This document shows positions 54,232 through 63,474 of a stretch of DNA of 64,000 bases, piece after piece; the stretch's first letter is position 1; each line of letters opens with the position of its first letter. The position numbers and the translations under genes are program-made. A model generated the notes under the pieces. The model was not told the origin of the DNA. It saw only the letters and a program-made list of their open reading frames with translations, and ran no database searches. The DNA comes from Tenacibaculum gallaicum. GTDB taxonomy: Bacteria > Bacteroidota > Bacteroidia > Flavobacteriales > Flavobacteriaceae. The stretch covers positions 80,503 to 144,502 of the forward strand of contig NZ_QUNS01000007.1 of the NCBI RefSeq assembly GCF_003387615.1, written 5' to 3'.

Positions 54232-56244
54232 CTATGATAGTTTTAAATATATCGTTGCACCTTTTGAGACTTTCAGTCCTCTATCTACAGATTGTTCCGT
54301 TACCTTTCCTACTCCTGAAAACTTAACCTTCAACCCCATATTCTCTAATAATGCTACTGCATCCATCCCACTCATACCTATTACTTTCGGCATGATTGTT
54401 TTATATTTTCTTAATTTTTGATAGTATTCTTGATACTCTTTACCAAGAACTTCTTCTGAAATTTCATCAGACACAAACTGGTTGTTAATAGCTGTTGAAG
54501 TATAAATTTTTTGAGCTATTTCTTTAAATATAGGAGCTGCTACTATTGCTCCATAATATCCTTTTTCTTTTTTAGGGCTATGAACTACTACAATACAAGA
54601 ATACTTAGGTTCATCCGCTGGAAAAAATCCTGCAAAAGAAGCTACATATTTTTGATTTGAATAATATCCTCCTTCGTACTCTCCTTTAGCATTCTTAGTT
54701 CTTGGAATATATTTTTTTGCCGTTCCTGTTTTTCCTGCCATAGAAAAATTTGGTGAATATATCCTCTTACCCGTTCCGTATTTTATAGTATTCTCCATCA
54801 CTTTTCGAACTTTATCTATAGTTTCTTGTGATGCTATTTTTTCTTTTAACACTTCTGTTCCAAAGCTTTCTTCTACCTTACCTCCAACTCTTAACTCTTT
54901 AACAAAGTATGGTTTCACCAATTTACCGTCATTTGCAACTGCGTTATAAAACGCCAATGTTTGCAATGGCGTAAGATGAATTCCATACCCCCAAGCCATC
55001 CATTCTAGCGAAATCGGACTCCAACTTTTCTCAGATGGTTGCGGTATGTATGGCTTTCCTTCTCCTTTGATCTTTACTCCTGTTAATTGATCTAAACCAA
55101 ACGACTTAATTTTATCAGTGAATTTTTTCGGGTTCTTATCGTAGTATTTTTGGATTGTTTTTACAATTCCAACATTTGAAGAAACCTCAAATACTCTTCC
55201 TAATGATATTTTTCCGTGCCCTCCTCTTTTACTGTCTTCTACTTTACGGTTATTAATATAAATTCTACCTTTTTCACAATCTACCACTGTTGAAGTATCT
55301 ACAACTTTGTCTTCTAAAGCCACCATTAAACTAGCTAACTTAAAGGTTGACCCTGGTTCGTGACTCTCCCAAACAGCATAATTTCTTTTTTCGTAATACC
55401 TCCCTTTAGAAGTCCTTCCCAAATTAGATATCGCCTTTATCTCTCCTGTTTCTACTTCCATCACTACCGCACAACCATGGTCAGCTTCAAAATACTCCAT
55501 CTCCCTCAACAAAGCATGGTGTGTAATATCTTGAATATTTACATCTATTGTAGTAATTACATCACTACCATCTATAGGCTCTTTCTCATTTACATCATTA
55601 ATAGGTTTCCATTGCCCTTTGGCTATTTTTTGCTTTAAGCGCCAACCATTTTCTCCTTGCATATAATCTGCAAAAGCGCCTTCAATTCCTGCTCCCCCTC
55701 TGTAATCGTCATACCCAATAGTACGTTCTGCTATTTTACCAATAGGATGTACACGAACTGTTTTTTGTTCCGCTATAAAACCTCCTCGATATACTCCTCG
55801 GTTAAAAATCGGGAAGCTTTTCATTCTCACATAATCATTATAACCAACATTACGAGCTATTAACAAATAACGATTTCTACGTTTTTTTGCATTACGTAAT
55901 TTCTTTTGATAATAGCTTGCTGGTTTTCCTAACAACTCAGAAAGTGATTCAGAAAGCGCTCGGATATTCTTTTCAAAAACTTCAGAATCTACCGACACCA
56001 CATCCATACGGATGGTAAATTTTGACATAGAAGTTGCTAACAAATTTCCATCTGCTGCATACACATTTCCTCTATTCGCAAAAATAGTATCGTTTTTAAC
56101 TGTTTTTTCTTCAGAAAGCTTTCTATACTTATCCCCTTCTACATATTGAAGTTTAAAAAGTCTAAAAATGATAACTACAAAGAAAAGCGTCATTAAAACA
56201 ACTATCACGTAGAGTTTGTTTAATATGCCTTTTTTTATTACCAT
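54232..56244 (-). CDS. ftsI: Penicillin-binding protein 3 / FtsI with PASTA domain
   Basis: The septal transpeptidase, 670 residues. It has an N-terminal membrane anchor (about 8-28), a dimerisation domain (FANRGNVYAADGNLLATSM), and catalytic motifs SxxK (EPGSTFK), SxN (VSSNVG) and KTG (AGKTGTAKKY). One PASTA domain ends the protein (MPKVIGMSGMDAVALLENMG, to IYLKLS), a feature of Bacteroidota and Gram-positive PBPs but not of E. coli FtsI. It follows the ftsL-like gene by 6 bases. Confidence 0.95.
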   Translation of the reverse strand: MVIKKGILNKLYVIVVLMTLFFVVIIFRLFKLQYVEGDKYRKLSEEKTVKNDTIFANRGNVYAADGNLLATSMSKFTIRMDVVSVDSEVFEKNIRALSESLSELLGKPASYYQKKLRNAKKRRNRYLLIARNVGYNDYVRMKSFPIFNRGVYRGGFIAEQKTVRVHPIGKIAERTIGYDDYRGGAGIEGAFADYMQGENGWRLKQKIAKGQWKPINDVNEKEPIDGSDVITTIDVNIQDITHHALLREMEYFEADHGCAVVMEVETGEIKAISNLGRTSKGRYYEKRNYAVWESHEPGSTFKLASLMVALEDKVVDTSTVVDCEKGRIYINNRKVEDSKRGGHGKISLGRVFEVSSNVGIVKTIQKYYDKNPKKFTDKIKSFGLDQLTGVKIKGEGKPYIPQPSEKSWSPISLEWMAWGYGIHLTPLQTLAFYNAVANDGKLVKPYFVKELRVGGKVEESFGTEVLKEKIASQETIDKVRKVMENTIKYGTGKRIYSPNFSMAGKTGTAKKYIPRTKNAKGEYEGGYYSNQKYVASFAGFFPADEPKYSCIVVVHSPKKEKGYYGAIVAAPIFKEIAQKIYTSTAINNQFVSDEISEEVLGKEYQEYYQKLRKYKTIMPKVIGMSGMDAVALLENMGLKVKFSGVGKVTEQSVDRGLKVSKGATIYLKLS

Positions 56245-56250
56245 TTTATA

Positions 56251-56580
56251 TTACTCTTTATTATATGTTACTTTTATTTTTTGAGGCGGTTTTTTTGCAG
56301 GGTACAACCCTTTACTCTTTACTTTATCTCGAATACTACTTTCTAACTTCATTCGCATTAGTTGAGTACTCGTATCTACATCTTCAGCCCGCAACTCCCT
56401 TTTTTTCTTATTCAGTGCTGCTATTTCCACCACTTTTGCATCTGCACTATGCGAACTATAAATCATTACTAACAACAGCAGCACCACAAAAATCAGAATC
56501 CGCCAATTTTTAAATGAACTTTCGTCCGTAAGAAAACTTCCTCTTAAAAGATCGTATATATTCTTCCTGACTTTAGACAT
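56251..56580 (-). CDS. ftsL: FtsL-like divisome protein
   Basis: A 109-residue bitopic protein with a membrane helix (about 27-43) and a coiled coil (about 48-85, IAALNKKKRELRAEDVDTS). Place between rsmH and ftsI, size and topology fit FtsL. The family is too variable for a sequence-only call. Its ATG overlaps the rsmH stop by one base. Confidence 0.85.
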   Translation of the reverse strand: MSKVRKNIYDLLRGSFLTDESSFKNWRILIFVVLLLLVMIYSSHSADAKVVEIAALNKKKRELRAEDVDTSTQLMRMKLESSIRDKVKSKGLYPAKKPPQKIKVTYNKE

Positions 56581-57476
56581 TACTTTAATGTTGCTATCCT
56601 TAATTTTGCACTTCGTGCCCTGTTATTTTCTTTTATCTCTGCTTTTGTTGGTATAATCATTTTACCAACTTTTTTAAGCGGCTCGCTAGTATTACCATAA
56701 AAATCTTTTTCTGGCTCTCCACTAAACAACCCAGTTCTTATAAATCGCTTCACCAACCTATCTTCTAACGAATGATATGAAATCACACTTAGCCTTCCTT
56801 CTTCATTTAATAAATCTGGTATTTGCTGTAAAAACTCTTTCAACACCTCCAACTCTTGATTTACCTCAATACGTATTGCTTGAAAAATTTGTGCTAATAT
56901 TTTATGTTCCTTTGCTTTTGGAAGAAACTTCTGTAGCACTTCTTTTAACTCAAAACTTGTTTTAATTTCTCTATCACCCCTTGCTTCAACAATAGTTTTC
57001 GCCAAGGTTCGCGCATTTCGTAACTCCCCATACAAAAACAACACATCCGCCAAATTTTCTTCACTATATGTATTGATAATTTTTTTTCCTGAGAGATTAG
57101 ACTTTTGATCCATTCTCATATCTAAGTCTGCATCAAAACGAGTTGAGAACCCTCTTTCTGCTTCATCAAACTGATGTGACGACACTCCTAAATCAGCCAA
57201 CACGCCATCAACCTTCTTCACACCATAAAAACGTAAAAACCTAGATATAAATCGAAAGTTCTCACCAATCAACACAAAGCGTGGATCATCAATTTTATTT
57301 TGCTGCGCGTCCGGATCCTGATCAAAAGCAAACAATCTTCCTTTTTCTCCTAAACGACTTAATATTTCTCGAGAGTGCCCTCCTCCTCCAAAGGTCACAT
57401 CCACATACACACCATCTTCTTTTATATTTAGCGCATCTACGCTTTCCTTCAACAAAACTGGATTATGATAACTCAT
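56580..57476 (-). CDS. rsmH: 16S rRNA C1402 N4-methyltransferase RsmH (MraW)
   Basis: RsmH methylates N4 of C1402 in 16S rRNA. The 298 residues contain YHNPVLLKESVDAL, the SAM loop DVTFGGGGHSREIL, ADLGVSSHQFDEAERGFS and the C-terminal ISYHSLEDRLVKRFI. The start overlaps mraZ by 14 bases, the usual layout at the head of the dcw cluster. Confidence 0.96.
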   Translation of the reverse strand: MSYHNPVLLKESVDALNIKEDGVYVDVTFGGGGHSREILSRLGEKGRLFAFDQDPDAQQNKIDDPRFVLIGENFRFISRFLRFYGVKKVDGVLADLGVSSHQFDEAERGFSTRFDADLDMRMDQKSNLSGKKIINTYSEENLADVLFLYGELRNARTLAKTIVEARGDREIKTSFELKEVLQKFLPKAKEHKILAQIFQAIRIEVNQELEVLKEFLQQIPDLLNEEGRLSVISYHSLEDRLVKRFIRTGLFSGEPEKDFYGNTSEPLKKVGKMIIPTKAEIKENNRARSAKLRIATLK

Positions 57477-57930
57477 CTGCTTCCGTATTACCCATCACTT
57501 CCTCTGCTAAATCAGCAAAATCAACAACAGCATCATCAATTACTTTTTCGTATTTATCCTTATCCCAAATCTCAATAATATTCACTGCAGAAGAAAGCAC
57601 TACTTGCTTTTCAATCCCTGCAAACTGACATAAATCTTTCGGAACCAATATCCTTCCAGAAGCATCCACATCTACTACTTTTACACCAGCTGTAAACCTT
57701 CTGATAAAATCATTATTTTTCTTTACGAATCGATTTAGTTTATTGATTTTTGCCATCATCAAATTCCATTCTTGCATCGGATACAACTCCAAACAAGACT
57801 GAAAAACAGACCGTTTAATCACAAAACCCTCTTGCAACACAGAAGACAACTGCTTCTTGAACGCTGATGCCATCATCAACCTTCCTTTAGCATCTACCTT
57901 ACACTCATATGTTCCAATTAAATTTATCAC
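57463..57930 (-). CDS. mraZ: Transcription regulator MraZ
   Basis: MraZ is an AbrB-fold DNA-binding protein that represses its own cluster. The 155 residues hold two MraZ repeats, each with a D-A-x-G-R motif: CKVDAKGRLMMA and VVDVDASGRILVPKDL. It is the first gene of the dcw cluster and starts at a GTG (57930). Three direct repeats that match known MraZ boxes lie 38-67 bases upstream, so autoregulation is very likely. Confidence 0.95.
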   Translation of the reverse strand: MINLIGTYECKVDAKGRLMMASAFKKQLSSVLQEGFVIKRSVFQSCLELYPMQEWNLMMAKINKLNRFVKKNNDFIRRFTAGVKVVDVDASGRILVPKDLCQFAGIEKQVVLSSAVNIIEIWDKDKYEKVIDDAVVDFADLAEEVMGNTEADELS

Positions 57931-57952
57931 GTAAAGAAACTATAGTTTGCAT

Positions 57953-57960
57953 CAAAAATA
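57953..57960 (-). promoter_or_regulatory. Minus-7 element of the mraZ/dcw promoter
   Basis: TATTTTTG on the minus strand fits TAnnTTTG, 22 bases before the GTG start. The expected minus-33 position falls inside the MraZ boxes. Confidence 0.65.
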
Positions 57961-57967
57961 AAAAATA

Positions 57968-57997
57968 TTTACCACTTTTTACCACTTTTTACCACTT
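57968..57997 (-). promoter_or_regulatory. MraZ box array: three perfect 10-bp direct repeats
   Basis: On the minus strand the unit AAAGTGGTAA is repeated three times without a mismatch. AAAGTG[G/T] with 3-base spacers is the MraZ operator described in Mycoplasma, and 10-bp periodicity is general for MraZ. It overlaps the minus-33 region, so binding should block RNA polymerase. Confidence 0.88.
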
Positions 57998-58100
57998 TGT
58001 TAATAAGTTTTGTTTTTCGAGCTAAAAATCTGATACTAAAACACTTCAACACTACCCTTATACGCGAAATAATAAAAATGAAAAAGTGATAAAAAAGAAC

Positions 58101-58108
58101 TACATTTG
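58101..58108 (+). promoter_or_regulatory. Minus-7 element upstream of the hydrolase gene
   Basis: TACATTTG fits TAnnTTTG, 26 bases before the ATG at 58134. No TTG stands at the usual distance upstream. Confidence 0.5.
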
Positions 58109-58133
58109 TGGTTAAGTCAAATCAGAAACATAT

Positions 58134-58898
58134 ATGACTGAATTTTTAAAGAAAGAAGACAAATTTACATATGCTGAAGCAGGAGAAGGAAGCCCAATTA
58201 TCATCCTTCACGGATTAATGGGAGCTCTTAGTAATTTTGGTTCCACTTTTAATCATCTTTCAAAAAAAGGATATCAAGTTTTTATACCAGAATTGCCCTT
58301 ATACACCTTACCCCTCCTTAAAACTAACGTGAAAAATTTAGCCAAATTTTTACATGATTTCATAGAATACAAAGGACTTAAAAATGTTACTTTATTAGGA
58401 AATTCTTTAGGCGGACACATTGCTTTATATTATACAAAACATTATTCTGAAGATGTTAAAGCATTAGTTTTAACAGGTAGTTCAGGACTGTACGAAAACT
58501 CCATGGGAGACAGTTATCCTAAAAGAGGAGATAAGGAGTTTGTTAGAAAAAAAGCACAAGATGTTTTTTATGATAAAGCTATAGCTACAGACGAACTTGT
58601 TGATCAAGTATATGATGTTATTAACGATAGAAATACTTTGATTAGAACTTTAGCCATTGCTAAAAGCGCTATTCGTCATAACATGGCCAAAGATTTACCC
58701 AACATGGAACAACCTACCTGTTTAATTTGGGGAAAACAAGATAGTGTTACTCCACCAGAAGTTGCTGAAGACTTTAAAAAGCTCTTACCTGACGCTGATT
58801 TATTCTGGATTGACAAATGTGGACATGCAGCTATGATGGAAACTCCAGAAGAGTTTAACGAAGTTTTAGAAAACTGGCTTTCCAAACGAGAAATATAA
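58134..58898 (+). CDS. Alpha/beta-fold hydrolase
   Basis: A 254-residue soluble hydrolase. The oxyanion segment is IILHGLMGAL, the nucleophile elbow LLGNSLGGH (Ser about 92), the acid GKQDSVTPPE and the catalytic His in KCGHAAMMETPEEF. The fold and triad are complete, but the substrate cannot be told. Relatives range from esterases to C-C bond hydrolases. It starts a rightward series, 25 bases before engB. Confidence 0.88.
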   Translation: MTEFLKKEDKFTYAEAGEGSPIIILHGLMGALSNFGSTFNHLSKKGYQVFIPELPLYTLPLLKTNVKNLAKFLHDFIEYKGLKNVTLLGNSLGGHIALYYTKHYSEDVKALVLTGSSGLYENSMGDSYPKRGDKEFVRKKAQDVFYDKAIATDELVDQVYDVINDRNTLIRTLAIAKSAIRHNMAKDLPNMEQPTCLIWGKQDSVTPPEVAEDFKKLLPDADLFWIDKCGHAAMMETPEEFNEVLENWLSKREI

Positions 58899-58922
58899 CA
58901 GCTAAACTAGCTTAAGTATAGT

Positions 58923-59534
58923 ATGAAAATAAAATCTGCTGAATTTGTAATGAGTAACAGCAATGTTACCAAAGCTCCTAAAGACAGAATACCTGAATAT
59001 GCTTTTATTGGGCGTTCAAATGTTGGTAAATCATCTTTAATCAACATGTTAATGGAGCGTAAAGACTTAGCTAAAATCTCTGGAAAACCAGGAAAAACAC
59101 AGCTTATCAATCACTTTAAAATTAACGATGAGTGGTTTTTAGTAGATTTACCAGGATATGGTTATGCTCAGGTTTCAAAAAAGAAACGCACCATCTTTCA
59201 ATATTTTATTGAGAATTACTTTAAAGAACGTGAGCAACTTGTTTGCACTTTTGTTTTAATTGACTCTCGCCATGATCCACAGAAAATAGATTTAGAGTTT
59301 ATGCAGTTTTTAGGAGAAAATCACATTCCTTTTTGTATCGTTTTTACAAAAGCTGATAAGCTTGGAAGCTCCAAACTAAATAAACAAATTACTACTTACA
59401 AAAAAAAGCTATTAAATTATTGGGAGGAATTACCAATGAGCTTTGTTACTTCTTCATCTACAGGAATGGGACGTGATGAGTTTTTAAACTTTATTGATCA
59501 AGTAAACGAGGACGTAGCAGAAAACTTCAAATAA
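58923..59534 (+). CDS. engB: Ribosome biogenesis GTPase YsxC/EngB
   Basis: A 203-residue small GTPase needed for large-subunit assembly. G1 is GRSNVGKSSLINML, G3 is VDLPGYGYAQVS, and G4 is FTKADKL, with TSSSTGMGRDE as G5. The opening FVMSNSNVTKAP is typical. It lies in a run of same-direction genes with short gaps (24 bases before, 28 after). Confidence 0.96.
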   Translation: MKIKSAEFVMSNSNVTKAPKDRIPEYAFIGRSNVGKSSLINMLMERKDLAKISGKPGKTQLINHFKINDEWFLVDLPGYGYAQVSKKKRTIFQYFIENYFKEREQLVCTFVLIDSRHDPQKIDLEFMQFLGENHIPFCIVFTKADKLGSSKLNKQITTYKKKLLNYWEELPMSFVTSSSTGMGRDEFLNFIDQVNEDVAENFK

Positions 59535-59562
59535 CCTTTCTGAGTTTAAGGTAACACCTATT

Positions 59563-60249
59563 ATGCACTCTACTAAAGAAAACTTACAAGTTTTACATGA
59601 AGACAACCATATTATAGTTGTTAACAAACGTGCAGGTGATATTGTACAAGGTGACAAAACTGGTGACAAACCACTTTCTGACGTAGTTAAAGAGTACATC
59701 AAAGAAAAATACAACAAGCCTGGAAATGTTTTTTTAGGAACTGTTCATCGTTTGGACAGACCTACCTCAGGTATTGTTATCTATGCCCGAACTTCAAAAG
59801 CTTTGGAGCGCTTAAATAAAATGTTGCGCGACAAAACCATAAAAAAGACTTATTGGGCAGTAGTGCAACAACAACCTAAAAAAGCTGCTGACACTTTAAC
59901 AAATTATTTAAAAAAGAACCCAAAGAACAATAAGTCCACAGCCTACAACAAAGAAGTTAACGGTAGTAAGAAAGCTACTTTACATTACACAACACTAAAA
60001 AAATTAGACAACTATTCGTTACTTGAAGTTGACTTAGAAACAGGTCGTCATCATCAAATTCGTGTACAACTTTCTAACATTGGTGCTATTATTAAAGGTG
60101 ATTTAAAGTATGGCGCTAAAAGAAGTAATAAAGATGGAAGCATTCATTTACATGCTCGAAAAATAGAATTTACACATCCAGTTAGTAAAGAACTTATTAA
60201 AATCACTGCCCCAACTCCTTCTGACCCAGTTTGGGATGCTTGCTTGTAA
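59563..60249 (+). CDS. RluA-family pseudouridine synthase
   Basis: A 228-residue enzyme that isomerises uridine in RNA. The catalytic motif is GTVHRLDRPTSGIVIYART, with the Asp in HRLDR. DLETGRHHQIRVQLSNIGA is the second conserved block. It lacks the S4 domain of RluD and is a short RluA/RluC-type form. The target RNA cannot be inferred. Confidence 0.92.
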   Translation: MHSTKENLQVLHEDNHIIVVNKRAGDIVQGDKTGDKPLSDVVKEYIKEKYNKPGNVFLGTVHRLDRPTSGIVIYARTSKALERLNKMLRDKTIKKTYWAVVQQQPKKAADTLTNYLKKNPKNNKSTAYNKEVNGSKKATLHYTTLKKLDNYSLLEVDLETGRHHQIRVQLSNIGAIIKGDLKYGAKRSNKDGSIHLHARKIEFTHPVSKELIKITAPTPSDPVWDACL

Positions 60250-60278
60250 TTTGTATATTTAGACAAATTTCACATAAG

Positions 60279-61310
60279 ATGAAAGCTCTTAAATTTTTAA
60301 CTATCTTAATACTCCCTATAACCGTATACATTTCGTTTACAAGCATGGGTTGGTTAACATTATTACCTTTAGTCGTATTTTTTGGGTTTGTTCCTCTACT
60401 TGAACTGCTTTTTAACCCAGACAAAGAAAACCTTAGTAAAGAACAGGAAGAGCAAGAAAAAGAAAACAAACTTTATACTTATATCTTATACACAACAGTA
60501 CCTGTTCAATTACTTTTTTTAGGATGGTTTTTATGGATGATGAAAGATGCACAATTAACCACCATAGAATATATAGGAAGAATCTCTGCTATGGGCTTAC
60601 TATGTGGTGTAATTGGTATTAATGTAGGACATGAATTAGGTCATCGGAACAACCGTTTTGATGAGTTTTTAGGTGAGGTTTTATTATTAACATCTTTAAA
60701 TACACACTTTTTACCCTATCATAATGCCGGACATCATTTTAATGTAGCTACACCTAAAGATGCTGCAACCGCAAGAAAAAATGAAATAGTATATCTATTC
60801 TGGATCCGTTCTCATTTTCAAAGCTACTATCAAGCTTGGGAAACAGAAAATAGACGTCTACAAAATTCTGGTAGAAATTGGCTTCATCTGCAAAACAGAA
60901 TGCTCATCTATACGGTTTGTAACATACTGTTATTAGCAGGCACTTTCTTTCTCTTTGGATTAAATGCTCTACTTGCTTTTACAGCAGCAGCTGTTTTTGG
61001 AATTTTATTACTAGAAACTGTAAACTATATAGAGCATTACGGACTACTACGTAAACAAAACGAAAAAGGTCGTTATGAACGTGTAAAAAGAACTCATTCA
61101 TGGAATTCTGATCACAGAATTGGTATGCTAATGCTGTTTAATTTATCTCGTCATTCTGATCATCACTATAATGGAAGTAAACATTATCAACTCTTAAAAT
61201 CATTACCAGAGAGCCCTCAAATGCCAACAGGATATCCAGGTATGATGCTCGTAGCTTTGATGCCTCCATTATGGTTTTCAATAATGAATAAAAAACTACA
61301 AGATATATAA
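60279..61310 (+). CDS. alkB: AlkB-type alkane 1-monooxygenase
   Basis: A 343-residue integral-membrane non-heme diiron hydroxylase. The His clusters are complete: HELGHR (118-123), HNAGHH (148-153) and RHSDHH (291-296), together with the AlkB-specific NYIEHYGL (249-256). Six hydrophobic helices are visible. It oxidises the terminal carbon of alkanes or related chains, with electrons from rubredoxin, which is not encoded nearby. I start it at the ATG at 60279, outside the previous gene. It is followed after 3 bases by an aldehyde dehydrogenase, which fits oxidation of the resulting alcohol/aldehyde to fatty acid. Confidence 0.92.
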   Translation: MKALKFLTILILPITVYISFTSMGWLTLLPLVVFFGFVPLLELLFNPDKENLSKEQEEQEKENKLYTYILYTTVPVQLLFLGWFLWMMKDAQLTTIEYIGRISAMGLLCGVIGINVGHELGHRNNRFDEFLGEVLLLTSLNTHFLPYHNAGHHFNVATPKDAATARKNEIVYLFWIRSHFQSYYQAWETENRRLQNSGRNWLHLQNRMLIYTVCNILLLAGTFFLFGLNALLAFTAAAVFGILLLETVNYIEHYGLLRKQNEKGRYERVKRTHSWNSDHRIGMLMLFNLSRHSDHHYNGSKHYQLLKSLPESPQMPTGYPGMMLVALMPPLWFSIMNKKLQDI

Positions 61311-61313
61311 CCT

Positions 61314-62687
61314 ATGAATATTCCTGAATTGGTTCAGTCGCAAAAAAACTATTTTGCAACACAACAAACCAAAGATATCTCCTTTAGAAAAAGTGCTTTA
61401 AAAAGACTACAAAAAGAGCTTATTACAAGAGAACAAGATATTATCAAAGCTTTACATGATGATTTTAAAAAATCAGAATATGAAGCGGTGATGACTGAGA
61501 CTTCTATCGTTTTAGCCGAATTAAAAATGGCAATAAAGAACATTCATTCCTGGAGCAAACCTAAACGCGTATTACCATCTCTATTAAACTTCCCTTCATC
61601 AGCTAAAATTTATAAAGAGCCTTATGGTACAGTTTTAATCATCGCTCCATGGAATTATCCTTATCAATTAGCATTTGCACCTTTATTGGGAGCTATTGCA
61701 GCAGGAAATACTGTAATTTTAAAGCCTTCGGAATTAACACCGCATACGAGTAAAATTACCACAGAAATCATCGAAACTGTTTTTGATAAAAATCATGTAG
61801 CTGTTGTAGAAGGCGGTGTAGCTATTTCTACAGAATTATTAGCACAACGTTGGGATTATATTTTCTTTACTGGAAGTGTTCCTGTGGGTAAAATTGTAGC
61901 CAAAGCCGCTGCCAATTATTTAACACCTATTACTTTAGAATTGGGTGGGAAAAGTCCGTGTATTGTTGACGAAACTGCCAATATTAAATTGACCGCAAAA
62001 CGCTTGGTTTGGGGGAAGTTCATTAATGGTGGACAAACCTGTATAGCTCCCGATTATTTATTAATTCACAAATCAGTTAAGGAACAATTTATAAAACAGT
62101 TTAAAGAAGAAATTTTTAGAGCCTACGGAGAAAATCCACAAAATTCTCCCGATTTTCCTCGAATTGTAAACACTCGAAATTTTGACCGCTTAGCTTTAAT
62201 GCTAGAAAATGAAAACTGTGTGATTGGCGGACAAACCGATAGAGATAATCGCTACATTGCCCCTACCTTAATTGACGAACCTAGTTTAGACAGTGAAGTA
62301 ATGAAAGGTGAAATTTTCGGACCTATTTTTCCATTGATTTCTTATGAAAACGAAGCTGATATTGAAAAAATCACTGCTAAATACGACAAACCTTTGGCGT
62401 TATATGTATTTACCAATCGAAATTCATTTGCTAAAAAAATGATTCAGCGTTATTCATTTGGAGGAGGAACGATAAACGACACTACTGTACATTTTGCAAA
62501 CCACCGTTTGCCTTTTGGTGGTGTGGGCGAAAGCGGCATTGGTGGCTACCATGGAAAACAAACTTTTGATGCTTTTTCTCACCATAAAGGCGTGGTAAAT
62601 AGAGGAACATGGTTAGACGTTCCTACTCGATACGCTCCTTACAAAGGAAAATTACAGCAATTAAAAACTTTGATGAAATTAGGGTAA
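61314..62687 (+). CDS. Aldehyde dehydrogenase (class 3-like)
   Basis: A 457-residue NAD(P)-dependent aldehyde dehydrogenase. The active site has Asn114 in APWNYPYQ, Glu209 in LELGGKSPC and Cys243 in GGQTCIAPDY. Length and the pattern of the C-terminus (HHKGVVNRGTWLDVPTRYAP) match the class 3 / fatty aldehyde group. The 3-base gap to alkB makes a common substrate chain likely. An alcohol dehydrogenase is not present in the window. Confidence 0.93.
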   Translation: MNIPELVQSQKNYFATQQTKDISFRKSALKRLQKELITREQDIIKALHDDFKKSEYEAVMTETSIVLAELKMAIKNIHSWSKPKRVLPSLLNFPSSAKIYKEPYGTVLIIAPWNYPYQLAFAPLLGAIAAGNTVILKPSELTPHTSKITTEIIETVFDKNHVAVVEGGVAISTELLAQRWDYIFFTGSVPVGKIVAKAAANYLTPITLELGGKSPCIVDETANIKLTAKRLVWGKFINGGQTCIAPDYLLIHKSVKEQFIKQFKEEIFRAYGENPQNSPDFPRIVNTRNFDRLALMLENENCVIGGQTDRDNRYIAPTLIDEPSLDSEVMKGEIFGPIFPLISYENEADIEKITAKYDKPLALYVFTNRNSFAKKMIQRYSFGGGTINDTTVHFANHRLPFGGVGESGIGGYHGKQTFDAFSHHKGVVNRGTWLDVPTRYAPYKGKLQQLKTLMKLG

Positions 62688-62739
62688 TTTCTTTTAAAAC
62701 CAAGGGAATAGATTCAAGAACCAAGACTTTTAATAAATT

Positions 62740-63474
62740 ATGCCTAAAAAAACCGTACCAGAAGCTATCAATTATCGTCGTTCGGTAAGAATATACGACC
62801 CTGAAAAACCGATAGACACAACTATTGTGAAAAAATGTTTAGAGCAGGCCAGTTTAGCACCCACCAGCAGCAACATGCAACTGTGGGAATTTTATCACAT
62901 TACCTCTAAAGAAACTATTGAAAAAATAGCTCCTTTATGTTTTAATCAAAATGCTGCTAAAACTGCGCAACAATTGGTTGTTTTTGTAGTTCGTAAAGAT
63001 TTATGGCGTAAACGCGCTAAAGCCAACTTAGCTTTTATGGATAAAGTGTTTGGAAAAAACAATCCAAAATCGGAGCAACGAAGTCGAGAAAAAGTAGCGC
63101 GTAATTACTACGGAAAATTGATTCCGTTTACCTACTTTGATTTCTTAGGGGTTTTTGGTTGGTTGAAATATATACTATTTTCGATTGTTGGGTTATTTCG
63201 TCCTATGTATCGTGAAGTTCGCAATAGCGATATGCGTGTAGTTGCTCACAAAACATGCGGATTAGCAGCACAAACTTTTATGCTCTCAATGGCTGCTGAA
63301 GGTTACGACACCTGCCCCATGGAAGGTTCTGATACTTGGCGCGTAAAACGTTTGCTAGGACTACCTTTTGGTGCAGAAATTAATATGATTGTTTCTTGTG
63401 GTATTCGTAAACCTGAAGGAGTGTATGGAGAACGTTTTAGAGTTCCTTTTGAGGAGGTTTATAGGGAAGTATAA
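62740..63474 (+). CDS. Nitroreductase-family FMN oxidoreductase
   Basis: A 244-residue flavoprotein with the family start INYRRSVRIYDPEKPID, the FMN-binding ASLAPTSSNMQLWEF and the C-terminal MEGSDTWRVKRLLGLPFGAEI. A 40-residue insertion with a hydrophobic patch (FGWLKYILFSIVGLFR) lies around residues 140-160. It is 52 bases after the aldehyde dehydrogenase, and no terminator is seen between. The natural substrate is unknown. Confidence 0.88.
   Translation: MPKKTVPEAINYRRSVRIYDPEKPIDTTIVKKCLEQASLAPTSSNMQLWEFYHITSKETIEKIAPLCFNQNAAKTAQQLVVFVVRKDLWRKRAKANLAFMDKVFGKNNPKSEQRSREKVARNYYGKLIPFTYFDFLGVFGWLKYILFSIVGLFRPMYREVRNSDMRVVAHKTCGLAAQTFMLSMAAEGYDTCPMEGSDTWRVKRLLGLPFGAEINMIVSCGIRKPEGVYGERFRVPFEEVYREV

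Noticed and set aside
57968..57997. Could the three 10-bp repeats be a short CRISPR-like or iteron array?
   Set aside because: There are no spacers of CRISPR length and no cas or replication gene nearby. Position before mraZ and the AAAGTGG core fit MraZ boxes better.
60231..60278. Upstream extension of AlkB.
   Set aside because: It overlaps the pseudouridine synthase gene and adds a non-conserved segment. The ATG at 60279 gives a normal AlkB N-terminus.
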